A DNA stretch of 6,913 nt from Lachnospiraceae bacterium UBA1267 (GTDB taxonomy: Bacteria > Bacillota > Clostridia > Lachnospirales > Lachnospiraceae): assembly GCA_002308115.1 (NCBI GenBank), contig DBVJ01000051.1, forward strand, positions 2,873-9,785, written 5' to 3'. The first letter of the stretch is position 1, and each line of letters starts with the position of its first letter. Positions 1 to 4,517 of the stretch are shown here, piece by piece. The notes beneath the pieces are model-generated. The model saw only the letters and a list, made by a program, of their open reading frames with translations, searched no databases and was not told the DNA's origin. The position numbers and the translations under genes were made by a program.

Positions 1-359
1 TTATACGCGGAATCCACCGCACGGTGAAAGCCTGCGACGACGTCTTCGACGGAAATGGAATCCTTGTCCCTGACCGCCTTCAGAAAGCCTCTGAACAGCT
101 GGGACAGAATAACGCCCGAATTGCCCCGCGCGCCGCGAAGAGCGCCCGAGGAAATGGCTTTGCAGACAGCCGCCATCGTATCTTCCGAAAGAGCCTGAAG
201 CTCATTTGCGGAAGAAATGATGGTCATCGTCATATTGGTTCCGGTATCGCCGTCAGGCACCGGAAAAACATTCAGTTCGTTGATCTCTTCTCTGTTCTCT
301 GCCAGAGCGTGCGCGCCCGCAAAAAACAGCCTTTTCAGATCTGATGCGCCGAGATTCAT
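1..359 (-). CDS. fakA: Fatty acid kinase FakA / DAK2-domain protein, N-terminal part
   Basis: The first 119 codons of a DhaL/DAK2-domain protein (YloV family) are present; the gene runs off the low-coordinate edge with no in-frame stop. The visible sequence holds the two nucleotide-binding signatures of the family: LNVFPVPDGDTGTNM at residues 29-43, with the paired Mg-binding aspartates D36 and D38, and GARGNSGVILSQ at 76-87. In the known system FakA phosphorylates fatty acids held by a FakB protein, giving acyl-phosphate for phospholipid synthesis in the cytoplasm; this function is taken from the family. The ATG at 359 is preceded by GAGGAGAGG, so the start is well supported. It lies 13 bases after the stop of the Asp23-family gene, so the two are an operon, the usual arrangement in Firmicutes. 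The C-terminal domain is outside the window, so a shorter DAK2-only protein cannot be excluded. Confidence 0.93.
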   Translation of the reverse strand, partial: MNLGASDLKRLFFAGAHALAENREEINELNVFPVPDGDTGTNMTMTIISSANELQALSEDTMAAVCKAISSGALRGARGNSGVILSQLFRGFLKAVRDKDSISVEDVVAGFHRAVDSAY

Positions 360-372
360 CCGCCTCTCCTCC

Positions 373-729
373 TCAGTCAATGTAACGTACGCCTTCCACG
401 TACACATTGACCTTGTCCACTTTCATGCCCGTAAAATTCTCGACCCGGTAGATGACCGTGGACATCAGGTTCTCGGCAACTGTGCGGATGCTGACATAAT
501 ACGCAACGATGACATGGAAATCGATCGTCAGCGCGCCATTCTTCTCACTGACGATGACTCCCTTGGAAAGCTTGTCGTTTTTCAGTACCTTGGCAAAGCC
601 GTCGCGCTTACTGAGGGCACCGATTCCGACAATGCCGAAGCATCCGCGCGCTTCCAGTCCGGCGAACTGCGCGATGACTTCGTTCGAGATCTTGAGATCG
701 CCTTTCGCATTTTCGTTTTCTGCGTTCAT
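373..729 (-). CDS. yloU: Asp23/Gls24 family protein (YloU-like)
   Basis: A 118-residue protein of the Asp23/Gls24 (alkaline shock protein) family, close to the normal length for the YloU branch. Recognisable parts are the N-terminal ISNEVIAQFAGLEARGCFGIVG segment (15-36), a central beta-rich stretch around GALTIDFHVIVAYYVSI (65-81), and the C-terminal VDKVNVYVEGVRY (104-116). There is no signal peptide or membrane segment, so it is cytoplasmic or peripherally associated. Family members are linked to cell-envelope stress, but the biochemical role of YloU is not established. The start ATG at 729 has an AAAGGAGAG ribosome binding site. A sigma-A-type promoter lies just upstream, and fakA follows 13 bases downstream, so this is the first gene of a two-gene (or longer) transcript. 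The pairing with fakA suggests a connection with membrane or fatty-acid physiology; that is inference. Confidence 0.93.
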   Translation of the reverse strand: MNAENENAKGDLKISNEVIAQFAGLEARGCFGIVGIGALSKRDGFAKVLKNDKLSKGVIVSEKNGALTIDFHVIVAYYVSIRTVAENLMSTVIYRVENFTGMKVDKVNVYVEGVRYID

Positions 730-765
730 GAGGCACTCTCCTTTATCATTTCGATATACAGAATT

Positions 766-794
766 AGATTATCACAAAGCGCCGGAAAGGTCAA
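766..794 (-). promoter_or_regulatory. Predicted sigma-A promoter for asp23-fakA
   Basis: Read on the minus strand, a -35 box TTGACC (789-794) is followed after 17 bases by TAATCT (766-771). An alternative -10, GATAAT (768-773), has a TG one base upstream and a 15-base spacing. Either places the transcript start roughly 30 bases before the asp23 ATG. The -35 box lies inside the loop of a 9-bp inverted repeat. Confidence 0.65.
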
Positions 795-814
795 CAAAAG
801 TCCCCTTCCGGCGC
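779..814 (-). repeat. 9-bp inverted repeat between ceramidase-like gene and asp23
   Basis: The arms GCGCCGGAA (779-787) and TTCCGGCGC (806-814) are perfect complements; two more G-C pairs are possible after one mismatch. On the minus strand the second arm is followed by TTTGTGAT, a poor U-tract, so this is at best a weak terminator for the ceramidase-like gene that ends at 848. It surrounds the -35 box of the asp23 promoter and could instead be a regulatory dyad. I cannot choose between these from sequence. Confidence 0.5.
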
Positions 815-847
815 CCGGAGGAGCCTCCTCTGTGTCCGTGAGCCGTT

Positions 848-2233
848 CTATTCTTCCGCTTCCGTGAAAGCTCTCTTCGAAAGCTCCGGTCTTCCTGCCT
901 CGCGGGCCATTCCGATAAGACTCTCTTCGATGACGGAGCCGGCCTCTATCGTATAGAATCCTGCGTTGATCTCATAGCCGCCCAGAAGGAAGGCCTGTTT
1001 CGTCCCGACGTAGCAGATCCCGCCGTTCGTGAGTTCCACGCCCACAGTCTTCGGTCCAAGACGCTTCTTCATGTCCAGCTGATACTCGCAGAAAAGCTCC
1101 GCGGGATGCGTAAGGAAAATGAGATCGTCCAGACGGATCACGGACAGCGGGACGTCCTCGTGATCACCGTTCTTCCATTTGTCCAATAGGTTCCGGATCT
1201 TGTTCGCATGCGCTTTGTGCTTGACGTCCAGCCGGTCGAAAGCCGCTCTGTCCGTCTCTAAAAGCCGGAACACTTCCTCGCTCTTTTTCAGGTCTTCATC
1301 CGTGACTTTACGAAGATCCAGACGGCATTTCCCGCTCAATACGCGGATGTCGGATACGTCCTTCCGTTCGCGTGTCAGCGACATGATGCGGAGAATATCG
1401 CCGGTAAGCACCGTCCCGACACGTTCCGTCCCGTCGATGAAATGTCCCCAGGATGCGTCGTTTTCATGGTCGCGGGGCGTGAGGTTCCCGCAGTATCCCT
1501 GAAGATACAGCACCGGAATGTCCCCGTAGACCGCCTTCAGGTTCCGCCGGATGACGCCGGGAAAGTCCGCGGAAACAAACTCCAGCGCGTAAAGTTCCGA
1601 GGGATGGCTTGAATAATTCACGATGACCGCCAAGGGCTTATTGATCGTGTTGACGTCATATTCCGCTTCCCCGTAGAACCAGATGACCTGAAGTTCGGGA
1701 TCCTCCGGCCCTTCCTTCATGAGCCGTCCGGGGAACTCCGGGCCGCCGGGCTCCATCATGCTCTCTCCATTGTCCATGAGATAGCGGCGGTTATGGACAC
1801 ACTTCCATTCATCTGTGTGGCCGTATGCCATATATGCGTCGGAAATGTTCTCCCAGGCCCGTACGCCTGCTTCGGCGATGCGTGCGCCGAATTTTTCGAA
1901 ATAGGACAGGTCGCCCGCCGGAAAATAAGGGGAAATGCTCGGACGCGCGGTCGGGCCGGTGTGCGTATGCGTTGCGGAGATCAGGACATGGTCAAAGGGT
2001 ACCGGCGTACGTTTGGAGATCTCTTCCCGGATGAGATCCGCGTCGGATTCCTGAAAACGCGCAATGTCCGCAGACACCCAGATGAAACTGTTCTCTCCTG
2101 CTTCGACCGCCCAGGCGGAAGCATAAAGCGGCGTATGAAAAACCATCTGCGAGCTTAGATAATTGGTAAAAGTCCCGCCCATGCGGAATACACAGCAGTC
2201 GTCCAGACGGACTTCCGAAAAACCGGTCCTCAC
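848..2233 (-). CDS. Neutral/alkaline ceramidase-family protein (N-terminal domain only)
   Basis: A 461-residue protein with the hallmarks of the neutral/alkaline (non-lysosomal) ceramidase N-terminal domain: an opening VRTGFSEVRL like the family's 'aGvakvdiTP' strand, a histidine motif SATHTHTGP (86-94), a second histidine in NYSSHPSEL (206-214), the loop LQGYCGNLTP (244-253), HPAE (376-379) and a late GICYVGT/GGYE region (405-421). Likely zinc ligands by analogy with characterised ceramidases are H89 or H91, H210, E379 and Y408. The position of the catalytic serine (GDVSPN in true ceramidases) reads GNLTPR, with T252. There is no signal peptide and no C-terminal immunoglobulin-like domain, so a cytoplasmic hydrolase of unknown substrate is as plausible as a ceramidase. 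The GTG start at 2233 follows AAGGAGG by six bases; an in-frame ATG at 2392 is rejected because it would lie upstream of the promoter and antisense to the tRNA promoter. The gene has its own promoter. Confidence 0.85.
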   Translation of the reverse strand: MRTGFSEVRLDDCCVFRMGGTFTNYLSSQMVFHTPLYASAWAVEAGENSFIWVSADIARFQESDADLIREEISKRTPVPFDHVLISATHTHTGPTARPSISPYFPAGDLSYFEKFGARIAEAGVRAWENISDAYMAYGHTDEWKCVHNRRYLMDNGESMMEPGGPEFPGRLMKEGPEDPELQVIWFYGEAEYDVNTINKPLAVIVNYSSHPSELYALEFVSADFPGVIRRNLKAVYGDIPVLYLQGYCGNLTPRDHENDASWGHFIDGTERVGTVLTGDILRIMSLTRERKDVSDIRVLSGKCRLDLRKVTDEDLKKSEEVFRLLETDRAAFDRLDVKHKAHANKIRNLLDKWKNGDHEDVPLSVIRLDDLIFLTHPAELFCEYQLDMKKRLGPKTVGVELTNGGICYVGTKQAFLLGGYEINAGFYTIEAGSVIEESLIGMAREAGRPELSKRAFTEAEE

Positions 2234-2239
2234 GATAAA

Positions 2240-2246
2240 CCTCCTT
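2240..2246 (-). promoter_or_regulatory. Ribosome binding site deciding the GTG start at 2233
   Basis: AAGGAGG on the minus strand, six bases before GTG at 2233. It is the only strong Shine-Dalgarno sequence near the N-terminus of the ceramidase-like gene, and it lies downstream of the predicted promoter. This fixes the start against a 53-residue-longer reading. Confidence 0.85.
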
Positions 2247-2263
2247 CGTGAATCTTTTGTTTT

Positions 2264-2292
2264 ATTGTACCGAAGATACGCTCCCGGTTCAA
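2264..2292 (-). promoter_or_regulatory. Predicted sigma-A promoter for the ceramidase-like gene
   Basis: On the minus strand TTGAAC (2287-2292) and TACAAT (2264-2269) are separated by 17 bases. Transcription would start near 2257, giving a leader of about 24 bases containing the AAGGAGG site. It diverges from the tRNA promoter, whose -35 box is 65 bases away. Confidence 0.75.
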
Positions 2293-2357
2293 GACAAAGC
2301 GTCGATTCTTCCGGATGACCGCAGAAAACCGGGTTTCGAAAAGCTTCGTTTTGGCCG

Positions 2358-2385
2358 TTGACAAAGTCCGGGCTTTGTGTATAAT
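2358..2385 (+). promoter_or_regulatory. Consensus sigma-A promoter of tRNA-Thr
   Basis: A perfect -35 TTGACA (2358-2363) and a perfect -10 TATAAT (2380-2385) are separated by 16 bases, as expected for a strongly expressed stable RNA. The transcript should start near 2392, leaving a leader of about 29 bases before the mature tRNA. The spacer carries an inverted repeat, ACAAAG/CTTTGT (2361-2366 and 2373-2378), whose left arm overlaps the -35 box. Confidence 0.9.
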
Positions 2386-2420
2386 AAGGCAAGTGGACGC
2401 GCGAACGTCCGCGATGACCT

Positions 2421-2493
2421 GCTTCCGTGGCTCAGTCGGTAGAGCAGCGCATTCGTAATGCGCAGGTCGTCCGTTCGAGTCGGACCGGGAGCT
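2421..2493 (+). tRNA. tRNA-Thr (anticodon CGT)
   Basis: A complete 73-base cloverleaf. The acceptor arms GCTTCCG and CGGGAGC pair with one T-G wobble; the D stem is GCTC/GAGC with loop AGTCGGTA; the anticodon stem GCGCA/TGCGC holds loop TTCGTAA, so the anticodon is CGT and it reads ACG threonine codons. The variable loop is AGGTC and the T stem GTCCG/CGGAC has loop TTCGAGT. The first two acceptor pairs, G1-C72 and C2-G71, fit known threonine identity elements. The discriminator base is T and no CCA is encoded, so CCA must be added by the nucleotidyltransferase. It is the only plus-strand gene here, transcribed alone from its own promoter and ended by the hairpin at 2501-2524. Confidence 0.97.
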
Positions 2494-2496
2494 TTC

Positions 2497-2530
2497 AAAA
2501 ACGAGCCTGTTTTCACAGGCTCGTTTTTTT
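2497..2530. terminator. Bidirectional intrinsic terminator (tRNA-Thr / acyltransferase)
   Basis: A 10-bp perfect stem ACGAGCCTGT/ACAGGCTCGT (2501-2510 and 2515-2524) with a TTTC loop. On the plus strand it is followed by a run of T to 2530 and ends the tRNA transcript. On the minus strand a T run (2501-2497) follows the same stem and can end the acyltransferase transcript, whose stop codon is at 2565-2567. Confidence 0.93.
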
Positions 2531-2564
2531 GTGCTTATCATAAGAGGATCCTTACGGACGGACC

Positions 2565-3836
2565 TCAGGCAAAGCCAGGCTTTACGGGCTTTCCGGCTTT
2601 TCTTCTGTAATCAAAATACAGTTCCTCCGTCGCCAGCGCCATTTTCGTCACGGAGCATTTCACGTCGTGGGGTGTGATATACCAGGTGTCCTCCAGTGTG
2701 TTCAGATCCACCAGATCCCCGTACTTTCCGAGGTATTCATATTCAATGTGGCAGGAATACAGCGAGGGGACTGTCTTGATCATCTCAAAAGGATCCCCGT
2801 CGAAGTCTGTTCCGCGGACGGTGAAGCCGTTCATGTCGTGTAAAAGCGTTCCCTCTCCGAGCGGAATGAACTTCTTCGCATTTGGAAGAGACATGACCCG
2901 TGCCGGCAGGACGCCGCTTGAGTACGTACCCGCCCGGACTTCCGCGCGGACATTTTCACGCTCCCATTCATACCAGTCCGGGATGTGTGTGAATTCGGTC
3001 CTCCCATCCGGGGCGGAAAGCTCCATGGATTCCGTGAGTTCCCATTCTTTGCCGCACGAAGCGCACCAAAGTTTCGTGCCCTCGGTGTGCATCTCATACT
3101 CTTTCCGGCATGCCGGGCACTGATACAGTACCTTCTCGAGCCCTTCCGCGCGCCCCTTGTAACGGATTTTCAGACCTTTTTCCCTGAGCCAGGCATAGTC
3201 GTCATACTGGAAGGCTTCGAGGATCCTGTCGTTGATCTCATCCGGTGTGGCATTCTTCAGTTCTTCCGCCGTATAAAGCAGTGTCAGATCCGCTTCGACG
3301 GGTTTGACGCCCCGGTCCTTCAGATTCCAGAACGGCGAATTCATGTGATGGCCATGGCAGATCAGCGTCACGACCGGCGCCTTCAGGAGCTTGCAGAACT
3401 TGCCGAGGGACTCCGGAAGCACCGCCGTCGTCCCGCACAGGGAATACCTCGCTTCCGGGTAAATGACGGCCACGTCTCCGTTCTGGATGACTTTCATGAG
3501 ATTTCTGATGAGGAGCAGATCACTCGTGAACTTCCTCTTTCCGATGCATCCCACGTCTCTGAGGAGTTTTTCGCGGCCGATGAAGCCGTCGATCGCAACG
3601 ACGTAATTCGCCCTGGCCGGATAAATGGACTTTGTCAGGACTTTGAAGTCCAGAAACGCGTTGTGGTTGCAGAGGATGACAAAAGGCGGTTTCACGCCTT
3701 CCATGCGATGCCTTCTCACGATGCTTCCGTGCTTCAAAACGTCCGGCATGCAAAGAAGCCAGGTCAGCGGCCGGAGGTACCATTTGGTCCTTACGGGCGG
3801 GGCTTCAAAGTCAAATCTCTCCGGTTGTGTCTTCAT
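2565..3836 (-). CDS. PlsC-like (LPLAT superfamily) acyltransferase with zinc ribbon
   Basis: A 423-residue protein whose N-terminal half matches the glycerolipid acyltransferase superfamily. It has the HX4D catalytic motif in CNHNAFLDF (H58, D63) and a PEARYS motif (127-132) in the place of the usual PEGTRS. A short hydrophobic stretch near residues 20-31 could sit at the membrane. After the catalytic domain there is a four-cysteine zinc ribbon, CPAC (240-243) and CASC (258-261), then about 160 residues I do not recognise. Classical PlsC enzymes transfer an acyl group to lysophosphatidic acid and are about 200-250 residues long, so this is an extended variant. The acceptor substrate is unknown and the assignment stays at family level. 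The ATG at 3836 is preceded by AAGGAG (3845-3850). An intrinsic terminator lies just upstream and leaves no room for a separate promoter, so expression probably depends on read-through from rpmB. Confidence 0.88.
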   Translation of the reverse strand: MKTQPERFDFEAPPVRTKWYLRPLTWLLCMPDVLKHGSIVRRHRMEGVKPPFVILCNHNAFLDFKVLTKSIYPARANYVVAIDGFIGREKLLRDVGCIGKRKFTSDLLLIRNLMKVIQNGDVAVIYPEARYSLCGTTAVLPESLGKFCKLLKAPVVTLICHGHHMNSPFWNLKDRGVKPVEADLTLLYTAEELKNATPDEINDRILEAFQYDDYAWLREKGLKIRYKGRAEGLEKVLYQCPACRKEYEMHTEGTKLWCASCGKEWELTESMELSAPDGRTEFTHIPDWYEWERENVRAEVRAGTYSSGVLPARVMSLPNAKKFIPLGEGTLLHDMNGFTVRGTDFDGDPFEMIKTVPSLYSCHIEYEYLGKYGDLVDLNTLEDTWYITPHDVKCSVTKMALATEELYFDYRRKAGKPVKPGFA

Positions 3837-3860
3837 ATTCCTTACTCCTTGATGAAACGC

Positions 3861-3886
3861 AAAAATCCGGCTTTTCAGCCGGATTT
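3861..3886 (-). terminator. Intrinsic terminator after rpmB
   Basis: A 10-bp perfect stem AAATCCGGCT/AGCCGGATTT (3863-3872 and 3877-3886) with a four-base loop. On the minus strand it is followed by a T run (3865-3861). It lies 74 bases after the rpmB stop and only 10 bases before the AAGGAG site of the acyltransferase gene, so it ends or attenuates the rpmB transcript. Confidence 0.88.
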
Positions 3887-3959
3887 CTGACCGGAAGTCC
3901 GGGCCCTCTCAATGATCGAAACGGTCCTGGCCTTCCTTTCGCGAACGGACAGCCGGGGT

Positions 3960-4148
3960 TTATGCCCTCGTCACGTAGCCCGAACGCATGCAGCGTGAGC
4001 ACACATAGACTTTCGCGGTCGTTCCCTGATCGGTCAGAACGCGAACCTGCCTGACGTTGGATTTCCACATCCGGTTGCTTCTTCTATGTGAATGGCTGAC
4101 TTTGATTCCGAAATGAGCGCCCTTGCCGCAGATCTCACACTTCGCCAT
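3960..4148 (-). CDS. rpmB: 50S ribosomal protein L28
   Basis: A 62-residue L28, the usual length for Firmicutes, starting MAKCEICGKG and rich in basic residues. It is the zinc-binding (C+) form: C4 and C7 pair with C50 and C53 (CEIC and CSRC). The HSHRRSNRMWKSN segment (19-31) is typical of the family. The protein is part of the large ribosomal subunit. The start at 4148 is chosen because GGAGG (4156-4160) lies seven bases upstream and the family begins MAKC; an upstream in-frame ATG at 4214 would lie in the promoter. The gene has its own promoter, a short leader with a hairpin, and a terminator at 3861-3886. In Bacillus the next genes would be yloU-yloV; here they come about 3.2 kb later. 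Confidence 0.97.
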   Translation of the reverse strand: MAKCEICGKGAHFGIKVSHSHRRSNRMWKSNVRQVRVLTDQGTTAKVYVCSRCMRSGYVTRA

Positions 4149-4178
4149 GACTGTACCTCCGTGATAAATCAGAAACTT

Positions 4179-4194
4179 CCGCCTCATAAGGCGG
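4179..4194 (-). other. Hairpin in the rpmB leader
   Basis: A 6-bp G/C-rich stem CCGCCT/AGGCGG with a four-base loop, in the approximately 50-base leader between the predicted transcript start near 4198 and the rpmB ribosome binding site. Being near the 5' end it could protect the mRNA, or serve as a protein-binding site; there is no direct evidence for either. Confidence 0.55.
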
Positions 4195-4204
4195 CAACAT
4201 TCGG

Positions 4205-4233
4205 ATTCTATCAAATGCTTTTTGAAAATGCAA
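4205..4233 (-). promoter_or_regulatory. Predicted sigma-A promoter for rpmB
   Basis: On the minus strand TTGCAT (4228-4233) and TAGAAT (4205-4210) are 17 bases apart, within an AT-rich gap between the GIY-YIG gene and rpmB. It begins just after the stop codon of the GIY-YIG gene. Confidence 0.72.
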
Positions 4234-4241
4234 GCACTTTT

Positions 4242-4517
4242 TTACGATTCTTCCGTATATTCCGCCATGTTTTCGGAAAAAGATGCCGCGAGCGCCTGCT
4301 TTTCTGCATGGCTTAACTGTTTCAAACGTACTTCCCGGCTCCGGGCGTCATGTTTTTCCTCATAGCGCTCAAAATAGACCAAGTGCACCGGAAGGCGGGA
4401 ACGGGTGTATTTTCCGCCTTTCCCGGCCTTATGGGTCTTTATGCGCTTTCGGAGATCGTTGGTCCAGCCGGTGTAATAGCTGCCGTCCGAACATTCCATC
4501 ATGTAGGTATAGTTCAT
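4242..4517 (-). CDS. GIY-YIG domain protein, UPF0213 (YhbQ/YazA-like)
   Basis: A 91-residue single-domain GIY-YIG protein. The GIY-YIG strands read YTY (3-5) and YTG (15-17), followed by WTNDLRKRI (18-26), GGKYTRSR (34-41), LVYFE (46-50), and SREVRLKQLS (60-69), where E62 fits the metal-binding glutamate. Length and layout match the UPF0213 group, related to the nuclease domain of UvrC and Slx1; its cellular job in bacteria is poorly defined, with DNA repair or processing suggested. It acts in the cytoplasm, with no signal peptide. The start ATG overlaps the TGA of the upstream CapA-like gene (ATGA at 4514-4517), and its own ribosome binding site is weak (GAGGG about 13 bases away), so it is probably translated by coupling. 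No terminator is evident after it; the rpmB promoter starts within its 3' flank. Confidence 0.92.
   Translation of the reverse strand: MNYTYMMECSDGSYYTGWTNDLRKRIKTHKAGKGGKYTRSRLPVHLVYFERYEEKHDARSREVRLKQLSHAEKQALAASFSENMAEYTEES

Noticed and set aside
217..867. Plus-strand open frame of 216 codons
   Set aside because: It is antisense to fakA and asp23 and crosses their promoter; both minus-strand genes have clear family motifs.
2234..2392. N-terminal extension of the ceramidase-like protein to an ATG at 2392
   Set aside because: It would start upstream of the gene's predicted promoter and run antisense to the tRNA promoter. It lacks family similarity, while GTG at 2233 has a strong AAGGAGG site and matches the family's N-terminus.
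2395..2410. GGACG/CGTCC hairpin in the tRNA leader as a T-box-like element
   Set aside because: It is only a 5-bp stem in a short leader ahead of a tRNA gene; there is no T-box sequence or specifier structure.
2230..2541. Minus-strand open frame of 103 codons containing a SDSNGRPAHYECAALPTEP stretch
   Set aside because: The stretch is the antisense translation of the tRNA-Thr gene, a well-known source of false proteins. The frame also crosses two promoters and the terminator. The overlapping frame at 2289-2516 (PTRTDDLRITNALLYRLS) is the same artefact.
2985..3890. Plus-strand open frame of 301 codons
   Set aside because: It is antisense to the acyltransferase gene, has no recognisable domain, and is explained by codon bias of the GC-rich opposite strand.
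4149..4214. Longer rpmB start at ATG 4214
   Set aside because: It would begin within the -10 region of the promoter; L28 proteins begin MAKC, which matches the ATG at 4148 with its GGAGG site.
4211..4236. TGC-TTTTTGAAAAT-GCA near-palindrome as a terminator of the GIY-YIG gene
   Set aside because: The stem is short, AT-rich and mismatched, and it coincides with the rpmB promoter, so it is not convincing as a terminator.
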